NCBI GenBank assembly: GCA_022385805.1
Contig: MU277672.1
Location: forward strand, 168,012 to 232,011
Reading direction: 5' to 3'
DNA: 64,000 bases
Origin: Pilatotrama ljubarskyi
Lineage: Eukaryota; Basidiomycota; Agaricomycetes; Polyporales; Polyporaceae
The notes beneath the pieces were generated by a model that did not search any database, was not told where the DNA came from, and saw nothing but the letters and a program-made list of their open reading frames with translations. Made by a program: the position numbers and the translations under genes. Each line of letters opens with the position of its first letter. Position 1 is the stretch's first letter. Below are positions 45,106 to 55,864 of the stretch, one piece after another.

Positions 45106-47809
45106 CTAGTTGGCCTCGGCAAACTCCCTGAGGTACTGCAGCTGCTTGGACACCTCGTCCTTGAACGCGACGATATCGCTGCTGTTCTTGATGACCGCGC
45201 GTACGGTGTCCTCCTTTAGTCGGTTGACCTTCTCCACCTGCTCGCGATAACTATCCACGCCCGACGTTAGCGGAACCGTCCTTATCGCATCGCGCAGGAC
45301 GCGGAGCACGTAAGATGACAGATGGACGTACGCGATCTGCAGGGCTTGTAAGCGCGACTTCACCCCGACGCCGTTGGCCATCGCAGCCGTCCGCGCAGCT
45401 GCCAAGTCGCGTTCTAGACGCGACGCCTCAGCGTTGCTCACGAGCGCCTCCTGCTGCGCTGCCTGCAATCACGGGCGGGAACATTCGCTGTCAGTCAACC
45501 ACCAGGCGCCACAACAGCGCGTCGCTTGAACGATACGCACCTCGCGTAGTTCGTCCGCTTGGTCATTGAGTGCGTTCGTCTTATTCATCACCTCGAGCAC
45601 CTCCTCCTCGATGGTCTCGCACTCTAGCGTAAGCTGGTCGAGCTCGTCATCAACCCGGATGCGCTCGCTCTCCACTTCGGCGTGTGCCGTGCGCTTCATC
45701 TCGGTAATCCTACTCAAGGTAGGCTTTACCACCTTACGAATGTCGGCACCGCTGAGTAAGCCCTGCGGGTTCGCCGCGGCGGAGTGCAGGTCGATCGTCA
45801 GATCGACATCCTCAAGGGGCGGGGGCAGTGGGGGAAAGAGCCCCAGGGTCGAGAGCAGGGAGGTGTACTGGTCCAGCGCCTCCTCGGCGTCCGAGACCTT
45901 GCGCGTCAACGAGACCTCGAGCCGGACCACGACCTGCGACGTCTCGGCGATCTTGTGTTTGAGCGACTCGAGCTCGCGGGACAGGCTCTCATGCTCCGTG
46001 TTCATGCGGAGGACTTCCTCCGGCGACAGGTTCTGCACCTTGACGATATCGGCGAGCCGCTGTTCCTCCGCGTGCATCTTCTGGAGGCTCGCGACTGCGG
46101 GGTACAGAGTCGATCAGGGTCCGGTATGGGGAACGGTGAAATAGGCTACCGACGGTTGTATTCGAGCTCGGTCTTCTCGTCCTGCACGAGACGCATCCAC
46201 TTCTGCTTCCGCTCCTCGAAGCGCCGCAGGATCTCTTCAAACTTGAGCTTGTCTCGCCGTAGGGATCCGTTGTCCTTCTTAAGCTCCTCAAACGGGGGCT
46301 ATATGCTCGGTGTCAGATCAGAGTCCAACTGTATCGCGCGTGAGCGGACCAGGCGTCATACTGACCGCAGACTTCTTGAGCTGTTCCCACTCTGCTTGGA
46401 TCTCCGCCAGTCGTTCTCGGAGCTGCTCCAGGTCGGCCAGCACGCGTGCGTCTTTCCTTGCTGTACGAGGCATCAGCCGAGTCAAAGCGAGTTTGCGTGC
46501 CTCGTACCATATCGCTCTTCTAGGATCTTCTCCTGTTCGGGGAATACGTCTTGTCCTTGAAGGAAATCCACGTATGCCCGCGTATGATGGTCGAAGGCGA
46601 GCGCTAGGTGGTGGCTAATGTCGTCGAACTCATCCGGTATCAATGCCGGGTCTTGTAAAGTCGGATGTCCGCTGTTCATATAGTGCTCTCGGGCCTAGAG
46701 ATGTCAAGAGGTTGAGATACACGGCCAGACTGGGCCAGAACAGACAATCGCATACCCTACATAGTTCCACTAGCCAGTGCAGGGCGCCGAGTAATGAGGG
46801 CCATGAGTGCATCGCAGCAGGTGTTGGCAGCCACTTGACGTCTATCTGGCCCAAGTAGGGGTATCTCATGGCTCTCAGTGCCTGCATGAATTGCTCCTCG
46901 AAGCGTTGCTCGGTCTTGAAGGGCCATAGCGGATCCAACCACTCGATTAGGTGCTGGAACACGGCACGAAAATCCTTGCCAGTGATGTTCTGCAGCATTT
47001 GAGGAGCCACTTCGAAACCTGTGCTCATCAGGAATGTCCCGATGTCTTGTCGCATCTTCGCCTGAAAAGACTTGTCACGGAGCGGCCTAGTGTCTTTAGC
47101 ATAAGTTTGGCTTGATGGAGGTGCTGAACCTTGGCTTCCGCCTTGCCACATGGATCCTCTACGGTTGTTACTGCAAAGGGTAGCGAAGCCATGTCAGCTA
47201 ATTCCCCGGACGACGGGTCGGTGGATATCCAGGAGATGATAGAGTTGCTGTGAAAACACGGGGAAGCCTTGCGCCTGATAGACAAGAATGACCGTGGGAA
47301 GCTGCAGGGTTGAAGGCGGGTTCTCTGGCTATGATGCAAGCCTGGAGTCAAGGAGGAAGCAGCCCAACGCCCCGAAAATCAGCCACATTTCTCCGACCCG
47401 AGGGCTGAATCACGCTATACGGCTAGCCCTTCGATAGATCCGCAAATAGCTTCATCCTATTCTTAAACGTTTCTACAGCGTTGTCCTCACCACCACAAGA
47501 TTGGAGAAGGAGCCAGAATGCAGGCCGGGAACAAGCGAATGCTCACCTTCGCATGGGTGTACGGCCATAGTTCTGCGGCTTGCTCGCGCTCTGAAGCAGA
47601 GGATTGACGTTCTGGGAGCGCATCAGAGACTGCCTCGGGTTCGTCCCTGGCGGTATGGGATAGGGTGCGCGCATGGCTGGCCCAGCAAGCGACATGCGGC
47701 CATGTCCATGGCTGCTCTTCTTGACGGTGGACGGGACAGGGAGGTTAGAGCGCGCGTTGCCGTATGGATCGCCGTGTGGTTGCATGGTCGAGCGTCGGCC
47801 GTACTCCAT
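45106..47809 (-). CDS. NDC80: Kinetochore protein Ndc80 (Hec1)
   Basis: Core subunit of the Ndc80 complex that binds spindle microtubules. Eight exons (47809-47547, 47158-46756, 46694-46508, 46460-46366, 46298-46154, 46094-45541, 45462-45332, 45250-45106) join in phase to 640 aa. The first 90 residues are a basic, disordered tail, typical of Ndc80. The calponin-homology domain spans about 95-230: DTRPLRDKSFQAKMRQDIG, KDFRAVFQHLIEWLDP, RAMRYPYLGQI and SWPSLLGALHWLVELC. A long coiled coil fills the rest, ending LREFAEAN. Intron 1 is 388 nt, the longest intron I model in the window, and could hide another short exon. The exon 5 donor (GTCGGT) is weak. It diverges from MOG1 over 275 bp. Confidence 0.93.
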
Positions 47810-48084
47810 AGCGAGCGTCGACGCGCACACAGCGAGGAGGAGGCGGGACAAGCAGCGAGTTGCGGATGATGGTGGTGGAAAGGAACCAAGGGACGCGAGA
47901 CGCGTGCGCGGTTCAACGCGTCCGTCGCGCGCACGTGCCCGTGCTTGTCCTCCGCGCCGATCTTTCCGGAGTCGACTCCGACTCCGTCTTCATCCAACGA
48001 TGGCTTTCTCCAGAACGCGCTCCTCGCTGCTTTCGGATTCATCTGCAACTGTCTGCTCTGATCCTCGTTGCTGATCTTGATATC
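47810..48084. promoter_or_regulatory. Divergent promoter between NDC80 and MOG1
   Basis: A 275-bp gap between divergent starts. It is GC-rich and must carry both promoters. I see no TATA box or known site that I would name. Confidence 0.4.
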
Positions 48085-48717
48085 ATGTCGGCTCTCCGAG
48101 AACTCTTTGGTGGTGCGATCACCACCACTCTCCCGACAACGCTCATCGATGCATCGTGCGTGCCTTCATCTGCACTCGAGGATATTCCGCTGAGGACCTC
48201 CCAGAGACATCCGTCAGGTCCCCGACACACAAGAAGTCTACCTCTCGCCCGCATCTGGCATCAGCATCATCGTCGAAGTGCTCCAGAGCGTCGACGCCAC
48301 AGACCTCCGAGAAGCAGCCGGGTGCGTTCCGCTCGCTTCCCCGCCCATACCCCGTGCTCATCCTCACCAAGCCAGCACTTTGACGCGCTCGCGCACGACA
48401 ATGACGCACAGTCCCAGACGGTGAACGAGACCCTCGACATGCCCAACGACTCCAACGGCGCCACGCCCGACCCCGTCGTCCTCTACGGCACCCAGGTCGT
48501 GCAGAAGTTCAATAGCGCCACGGCGGACGAGGTCCGTATCCTCCTCGCGCTGTACCGCGTACCGGACAAGAACGTCGACCTGGTCATGACGATGAACGTG
48601 CCGATGACGAGCGCCGATGGCGGCGCGGTCAGTGAAGACGACTGGGGCACCGCGCGGGACGTCTTCAACGTCGCCGCGCGGTCGTTGCGTATCGTCGACT
48701 ACGGCTTGTTCGCATAG
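48085..48717 (+). CDS. MOG1: Mog1-like Ran-interacting protein
   Basis: Mog1 binds the GTPase Ran/Gsp1 and helps nuclear import. Three exons (48085-48155, 48205-48321, 48372-48717) join in phase to 177 aa, the usual length. The start RELFGGAITTTLPTTLIDAS and the rebuilt junction SDIRQVPDTQEVYLSP are diagnostic of the family. Next comes IIVEVLQSVDATDLREAAG, then HFDALAHDNDA, a strongly conserved stretch. The C-terminus (EVRILLALYRVPDKNVDLVM, ending LRIVDYGLFA) completes the alpha/beta fold. The reading frame upstream of 48085 is open but unrelated to the family, so the ATG at 48085 is chosen. Confidence 0.93.
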   Translation: MSALRELFGGAITTTLPTTLIDASCVPSSALEDIPLRTSQRHPSGPRHTRSLPLARIWHQHHRRSAPERRRHRPPRSSRVRSARFPAHTPCSSSPSQHFDALAHDNDAQSQTVNETLDMPNDSNGATPDPVVLYGTQVVQKFNSATADEVRILLALYRVPDKNVDLVMTMNVPMTSADGGAVSEDDWGTARDVFNVAARSLRIVDYGLFA

Positions 48718-49104
48718 GTTATTCATTCCTTGTGGAAAGAGAACTATACATATGGTGAGTGCGCTTCAATCCTTCAACATTGAGGCGATTCTGGGACTCC
48801 GAAAGATGACCTTGTACAACAGCCGTGCCGAGCAGACTCAATGCCATGTGATCACCACACTTGGGGTGCTCACACTCATACCCTGTCGGATTTCCTCTGC
48901 CGCTAAGCCCATGCTGGGAAACTGTATATATACGTACGTCAAAGAGCACTGATGAGCTACGGATACAAGTCCAGAGAGCATAACGACAACGGGTGACCAA
49001 GCGTGTAAGTAAGCCAAGAACGAACCATCGCCTGCCAGGCCACCACCTCCCTGCCCTTACCCAAGTCATACTGCAATATCGGCACTGCGAGATTCTCGAA
49101 GCAT
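48718..49104. other. Intergenic, convergent 3' ends
   Basis: Lies between the stops of MOG1 (plus) and the MIT-domain gene (minus). Nothing beyond expected 3' UTRs is seen. Confidence 0.5.
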
Positions 49105-51106
49105 TCACGCTCCCGCACCACCCGAACTCTCCGCCTTTCGCGCCTTCGCATCGTCCTGCTCTGCCGCAGCTTCCGCCTCGGGCTCCTCCTCGATCCGCTG
49201 GCCAGCGACCCTGGTGATTTCCGCAGCGGCCTTTGCCTCCTTCTTCCGCTTCGCGGACTCCTTCAGCTTGTCCCACCGTTCCCGGAAGCGCACAATCATC
49301 GCTTGCTGTTCGAGGCGTCTCGTTCAGCAATTCGCCACATACCACCGGCCACCGGCCACGTCCCGGGAGTGTAGGGAAGATCCCGTTACCCCGGAAAGCG
49401 GCAATGCAGAAGAGGACGCACCTGCTTCTCGTTTTCCGCGCGCAAGGTGCGCACTTCTTCCTCGAGCTCGCGGACTCGGCGCAGTAATTGCGGATCGCGC
49501 TCACGTCCAGCATTGAGCGCAGCAACGGGTGCCGGAACGGGCGGCGCGACATTGATATTGAGCGCAGCGATGTCCACAGGGGCAGGCGGCTGCGCTGGTC
49601 GCGGTAACATGTTCGAGGATACCATCGCTCGGTGCGCCTCTTTCCGCGCGAGCATGATGCTGTCCCGGAGCTGCTGATCTTGTTCTTGGCGAACCTTGAG
49701 CGCGAGCTCCATGTTCGCGAGCTGCTGCCGCTGTTTCTCGAGCTCCGCCTTCAGGGCGGCGTTTTCTTCCTTCAGCGACGCAGCGCTGGGATCCGCTTTC
49801 GACGGGATGAGGCAGAATGAGTCCGCCATGTCGTCCTCTGCATAGCGCATCGTTAATCCCAGGTATCTTGTGAGGATGTAGAGTCGCGACTCACCGTCGA
49901 ACGCGCGGATGTCGTCGTCCCAATCATCATTGAGCTCGATCGCGTGCGTCGGTTGCGGCGGGGGCGGGAAAGTACTTGTGCCTGCAACACTCCCACTCTC
50001 ACCTGCCGAACCTCCCGCGCCATACACCGAGTCGTACTTCGTCAGCATCCTCGAGTGCGCCGCCTTCACCAAGCTGATGCCTCTAGAGATCTTGCGCGAG
50101 ATCGGGTCCTCGAAGTCCGTGTCGCTGCTCGAGCTCCCCTCACGCGTCTTCGTTCCGCGGCGCGGTCCGGGGGAGGAAGAGGACGAGGGTTGCGGTGGCT
50201 CTTCGGGGGCGAGGGGCGCGGTGGCAAAGGCGACGGGACGGGACAGATATTCGAGCATGCCTTCCGTTGCTTTCCAGAATTGGTGGAAGGCATCGCCCGG
50301 GTCGCTCTGGAGCAAGAAGACGGCATTAGCGTTTGTCTATTGCGACTCTTTGTCTGCCAGTGGGTATGTGAGGATTCAGGATAGTCGAGTGATACCCAAT
50401 GCTCTGATGGGCATACAGCGGATATACGACCATACAAGGTGCCGAGTGCGAGGGAAGTGGACGGAGAGAAGAAGAGTGCCTACTCTTTGCCCAAGGAGCA
50501 TGAAGGACTCATCCACGGTCTGCTGAGACTCCGACAGTCTGTTGTGCGGTTGTGGCGGAGGCGAGGGCACAGGTTGTGGGGGAGGTACCGCGGCGCTGGT
50601 GGACGGGCCTACAGCAGCACCTGTAGTCGCAGTGCGAGTTGGCTTCTGTGGAAGTGCAGGATCCTTGTTCTCCTCGCGGAGCTTTGCGATCCTTCGCTGC
50701 AGGTCCTTACCCAGCTTCATGTGTTCATTGTGCAACATCCGCAGGGTGCGTTTGGTCTACGATGGGCATGTGTATTACCAGGGCCCACAAGAGTGTGTAT
50801 GACGACCGACATGAGATAGAGTGACATGACATGTTAGACATTAGGTAGTAGAGTACCGGAGGCAGACGGCGTACGTTGTCGTCATTCGACGCATCGACAC
50901 AAGCCTGGAAGGCCTCTGCGGCCTTATAGTGCTCCTCTGCAGCAGGTATGAGTAGTCCACGAGCCAGGTAATCGTCGGCATTCGCAGCGTGTTGGTGCGC
51001 CTGGATTGATTATGAGGATGCCACACGGAAGTAATCAGCCTTGTGCATGCCAGCCGCGAGCTCGAGCACTATTTACCGCGTTCAAGGGTGAGTCCATTGG
51101 CGCCAT
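49105..51106 (-). CDS. MIT-domain coiled-coil protein (NRBF2/Atg38-like)
   Basis: Six exons (51106-51077, 51000-50875, 50756-50484, 50306-49895, 49837-49422, 49305-49105) join in phase to 485 aa. Residues about 10-85 form an MIT-like helical hairpin: AHQHAANADDYLARGLLIPA, EEHYKAAEAFQACV and LRMLHNEHMKLGKDLQRRIA. A Pro/Thr-rich linker and a helix (DAFHQFWKATEGMLEYLSR) follow, then a disordered region. A long coiled coil closes the protein (LKEENAALKAELEKQRQQLA, RRVRELEEEVRTLRAENEKQ). MIT plus C-terminal coiled coil is the layout of NRBF2/Atg38, a subunit of the autophagy PI3-kinase complex I; the assignment is by layout and helix pattern, not by catalytic motif, so other MIT proteins remain possible. 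Confidence 0.7.
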
Positions 51107-51739
51107 GGCAGCATGCAAGGACACAGCAGATGATGGTGAGAGGGAGACACGCAAGGCGGTGGAGGTGGCGGCGAGGCTGTCAAGCGTCTCGGCAGACGAG
51201 CAGCTGCAAACGCGTGACACACTGACGCGTCTCGTGGTTTGAGCTGTGGCGGAGACCCCAGGTTAGGGTTTCTCTGTGCCGCAGGCGGGCGCCACTTTCG
51301 CAACTGCACTTTGGGATCCAGGCTCAACCACCTTGGGTCCTTGGGCCGATTCGCAACGGGTCGGCAACCTCAAGACCTCATCCGAGTTCCTACAGTTTGG
51401 TTGGTTAACCAGCGGGCCTGGGCCATGCAGCTCCGCAGGGCCAGCCGCTTTCATTTCCATCACGGGAACATGACCCACAGCCATTCATATGCATACGTCC
51501 GAAGTGGTGAAGATGGAGCATCCCTCGATCGACCGCCCCGCCCACGCGGATGTACAAGTACATCCGCCCTGCGCTAGGCGGAGTCCATGGCCTCGTCTTT
51601 CTGGACCCCATAAACTCGGCTGTCGCTCACAGTGCATTAATGACCAGCCTCTCTTCGCTTGAGGGCTCCCAACTTCCCAGAACTTCGTCGTCCCAACCAA
51701 CATCACTATCGCACAACATAGCCGTCTGGCACAGCCGTC
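51107..51739. promoter_or_regulatory. Divergent intergenic region
   Basis: Separates the start of the MIT-domain gene (minus) from that of the next plus-strand gene. No motif-bearing frame is present. It should contain both promoters. Confidence 0.35.
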
Positions 51740-52813
51740 ATGTTCGACCGCGTTTTCAAGAAGAAGGACGAGTCCAGCTATACGGACTTGACGAGGAGGA
51801 GCCGAGTTGACGTCGGTATTTCTATCGTCAGAGCTTGTATCTTCGGCTCACCAGGGAATAGAAACAGAAGGCCGCTGAGTACATGGGCAGGCGACCAAGA
51901 ACTGCTCCTGCTTCTCCGAGCATTAGTTCGACCGGTGATGAGAACAAGACCGTAAGTGACCATATTGGGAGCGCTCAGAGGCATGAATCGCTCTAATGCA
52001 TTACACTCCCAGATTGAGTCTCCAAGGCATCGTCATAGCCTGGGCGAAGGCATCCTGTCGTCTCATGTAAGTACCCAGCCGGACCTCATATAGATACTTC
52101 ACTCAAAGCTTCGCAGAGTGCAACTCCCGGGCCATTCTACGACGAACCAGCTTCCTTCGCTTTCCTGCCGCCTCCTGCTCCAGTTTCGAACGATCGCACA
52201 AGCGACCGCACTCCTCGTTCTTCCAGAAGATGGAAGGACTCCCCCTGCCCCCCGATGGTTCCCGAGGCTCCCGAAGGGTCCAACGAGCTGCGAAATCCGT
52301 TTCGCAATAATACCAGCGAGTCTGCATGCAGCACGGGCCGCTCCGACTCCCTTGAATCCTTTGCAGACACCGGCGTCCCTGTGCATCGCATTGTGCGATC
52401 CTTCCGCCCGGCGCAAATCATCGAGGATGGCAGTCATCGGCCGCAGAAGGCTGCTATCTTCACGACCGGCGGCGGGGAAACGTCTTTCAACGTGCCGTCT
52501 ACAACATCGAGCGCCACCTCCAACCCTTTCGCGGACTCGCACGCTACTAGCGCGCCGACATCGCGATCTGCTACCGTGGACGGTTTCCCTCTGACCGCGG
52601 ATGGCACTACGGCCGCCGTATGTACCAGTCATTCTCCGTCGTTGTGCATAACCCAAGCTCACCTGTGCTCAGTCACCACGATCAGGGTCACGCCGGTGGT
52701 CCATCCTGAAGTCGCCCAGACGCGGGTCTTACGACTTTCTGCAAGTTAAGATACCTACAGCGGTCATGAGCCCCGTGCGCGAGTCTAGACTTGCGTTCTG
52801 GTCCAAGGCTTGA
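51740..52813 (+). CDS. Hypothetical Ser/Pro-rich protein, 283 aa
   Basis: Not recognised. Five exons (51740-51805, 51862-51951, 52013-52066, 52117-52617, 52673-52813) join in phase to 283 aa; all junctions fall between codons. It begins MFDRVFKKKDESSYTDLTRR and continues KQKAAEYMGRRPRTAPASPS. The middle is disordered and rich in Ser, Pro, Thr and Asn, with Arg-Ser-rich patches and an NPF triplet repeated (LRNPFRNN, TSNPFADS), a motif that EH-domain endocytic proteins bind. The end is basic (SPRSGSRRWSILKSPRRGS) and closes with RLAFWSKA. It could be a phosphorylated scaffold; that is a guess from composition. The first donor (GTTGAC) is weak. Confidence 0.65.
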
Positions 52814-53411
52814 TATGCTACGACCAGCCTTGATTTTCCTTACTTCGCTATCGTTACGGACAGTGCCACGGACTTTCGCAGCGGACACTGTTGTGTTATT
52901 GGACTTTCTACTACAGGTTATCATGCGACTGGTGTAGCTTTGATGTACGTTTATGCCAACTTCGCCGGACTTCTGAAGGTTGTAAACGACATATGGTCGG
53001 TAACCGCAGAAGCGTCCGCAGTCAATTCTGCAGCGTCTGGCTAAGATTCTCCGATCCGTGGATATGACCAGATTCGAATTCCACAGATTGATGTTGTCAT
53101 CTGCTACCTCCTAGTCTTCGTCTCGACAAAAGGCACCTTGTTCTACGACCTCTACCCAGCAGCAGACCGACATTTTTTTTTCCGGCGTGATGGCTCGCAG
53201 GGCTGTTCAGAGCTACTAAGTACTATGCGCCGCCGCACGAGAGGTGGCAATTGCAAATGAATATGTTGAGCGCCTAAGTTGGCTTGTGGTACGGACAAGG
53301 CGCTAAGTCCTAATTTGGACATACTTGACCGCGTATTCCAGAGAAGTCTCTTGAGTGCCGCGATCGTGCTGCACCCTCATCTCATCCCACTCACTCTCCA
53401 CTATCTGCTAT
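52814..53411. other. Intergenic, upstream of CCT1
   Basis: AT-richer spacer with a run of eight or more T near 53170. It holds the 3' UTR of the preceding gene and the CCT1 promoter. No gene is seen. Confidence 0.45.
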
Positions 53412-55472
53412 ATGTTTCAACGCGATCCTCGCGCTGGTGTGTTTTTGGGAGGCGACCGGGTGTCTGGTCAGGACGTTCGCGACCAAAATGGTGCGTTTGC
53501 GACAGTTGTGTACGGAGAGAAACTGGCTGAAAGGCTGCGATGTGCAGTTCTCGCGGCGCAAACCATTGCGAATGTCGTGAAGAGCTCTTTGGGACCCATG
53601 GGTCTCGATAAGATGCTGGTGGATAACATTGGTGTACGTCTGTCCTCTTGAGGCCTACCGTTTGCACCACGTAACGCTGCAACTCGCCAATCTGTAGGAA
53701 GTGACCATCTCCAACGACGGCGCGACCATCCTGTCCCTTCTCGCAGTCGAGCACCCCGCCGGGCGCGTTTTCGTCGATCTTGCGCAAAAGCAAGACAAGG
53801 AAGTGGGTGATGGCACGACCTCCGTCGTGCTGATCGCTGCGGAACTCCTCCGCCGCGCGAACGAGCTCGTCAAGCAGAAGATCCACCCCACGACGATCAT
53901 CACCGGATACCGTCTGGCCTGCAGGGAGGCATGCAAGTTCATGCAGGACCAGCTGAGCGTGAAGGTCGATGCCCTCGGCCGCGAGGCGCTCATCAACGCG
54001 GCGAAGACGAGCATGTCCAGCAAGATCATTGGCGGGTAAGTGCATGTCGTGTACTGTAGGAATTTTGGGGATGGTTTCTGAAGAACGGTGCAGAGATGAT
54101 GATTTGTTTGCTCCAATGGCCGTCGATGCTATGTTGGCGGTGAAGACGATCAACAACCGCGGCGATGTCAAATACCCCGTGAAGGCTGTCAATGTCCTCA
54201 AGGCGCACGGTCGGAGTGCGAGGGAATCCTTGTTCGTCAAGGGCTATGCTCTGAACTGCACAGTTGCTAGCCAAGGTACGTGTCTTGGCAATGCGAAAGT
54301 CAGGCCGACCTCACCTGTCCTATGCAGCCATGAAGAAGCGCATAACGGGCGCGAAGATTGCTTGCCTCGACATCAACCTGCAGAAGGCGCGCATGCAATT
54401 GGGCGTCCAGATCCTCGTGGATGACCCGGAAAAGCTCGAGGATATCCGCAAGCGGTACGTGTCTGCGTGAAAGAGGCGAGTGGCGTGCTCAAATTGCGAT
54501 TTCAGGGAAGCGGAGATTACGCTCGAGCGCATCCGCAAAATCTTGGCGGCTGGCGCCAACGTCGTGCTCACGACCAAGGGTATCGACGACCTGTGCTTGA
54601 AGGAGTTCGTCGAGGCTGGTGCCATGGCGGTCCGCCGGTGCAGGAAGGAAGACCTGCGCCGCATCGCGAAGGCGACCGGCGGCACTCTTGTCTCCAGCCT
54701 TGCCAATCTCGAGGGCGAGGAGTCGTTTGAGCCCAGCTACCTCGGCTATGCCGATGAAGTCGTCCAAGAGCGCATCTCCGACGACGAGCTCATCCTCTTC
54801 AAGGGCACGAAGGTCGTCAGCTCGGCGTCGATTATCTTGCGTGGTGCCAACGACTACATGCTCGACGAGATGGAGCGCGCTCTTCACGACACTCTGTCGA
54901 TCATCAAGCGCACTCTTGAGAGCGGCTCGGTGGTGCCCGGTGGTGGTGCGGTCGAGACTGCCCTCAGCATTTACTTGGAGAACTTTGCGACGACTCTCGT
55001 AAGTGATCAAGAGAGCCTTCAAGCTGCACCTGATATTTACAGCACGCGTGACATAGGGCTCGAGAGAACAGCTCGCGATCGCGGAGTTCGCCAGCTCGCT
55101 ACTCGTCATCCCGAAGACGCTCGCCGTTAACGCGGCGAAGGACTCGACGGACCTGGTAGCGAAGCTCCGCTCGTACCATAACGCTGCGCAGAACGCGCCA
55201 ATCGGCGATCCCAAGAAGGTCCTTCTCCGATATGGTCTTGATTTGCTCAATGGCCAAGTGCGGGACAACGTCGCGGCAGGCGTCCTCGAACCGACCGTCA
55301 GCAAGGTCCGAAGCTTGAAGTCGGCCTTCGAGGCGGCGGTCTCGATTTTGCGGATAGACGACGCCATCCAGTGTGTTCCCGGTAAGTGATCTGTGCGAGT
55401 GCTCGTCATTGTTTGACCGCTCACACCTCGTGTCATGCAGAGGCGAAGAATGAAGACCCTCACGGACACTAG
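53412..55472 (+). CDS. TCP1: T-complex protein 1 subunit alpha (CCT1)
   Basis: Subunit of the cytosolic TRiC/CCT chaperonin that folds actin and tubulin. Eight exons (53412-53490, 53548-53633, 53698-54035, 54094-54275, 54328-54454, 54506-54998, 55057-55381, 55441-55472) join in phase to 553 aa, the family length. ATP-site motifs are intact: [32 protein letters not shown] (with the key Asp) and [17 protein letters not shown]. The alpha-specific start ([16 protein letters not shown]) and the substrate-binding apical region are present. The C-terminal [19 protein letters not shown] fits CCT1. A long antisense frame (54489-55796) overlaps but is a by-product of codon use. Confidence 0.97.
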
Positions 55473-55864
55473 AGGAACGGAAGAAAGGAGTGACTGCTGC
55501 GTAGCCTTAATGACTGTTGCTGCATTGTACATCATCTGCCAATGATACTCAAAGCTCATCAGACGAACGTCTAATTCTGATGCTTTCTTTGTGCTGAACC
55601 TTCTGCGATTCTGCCTCCGCGCGCGCTCCGGTCTGTTAGCCACCGCCGCGTCACGACGTGACGCGGGCGGGGAAGGCCACGTGATGCATAGACGCGGTTG
55701 GTCTGCGAAGATGCGAGCAGGTTGACCATTCAATCCAACAACGCCTTGCCACCCGCCGTCCTTGTCCTCTAACCACATCCTGTCGCTCGCCCCCACGCCG
55801 GAACCTTTTGCTGTAGTGCGCGACTCTCAGACCGAAAATCCGTCATCTATGCGCTAGGCACGTT

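Noticed and set aside
54489..55796. 435-codon minus-strand frame over CCT1
   Set aside because: It is antisense to highly conserved CCT1 exons and follows from their codon use.
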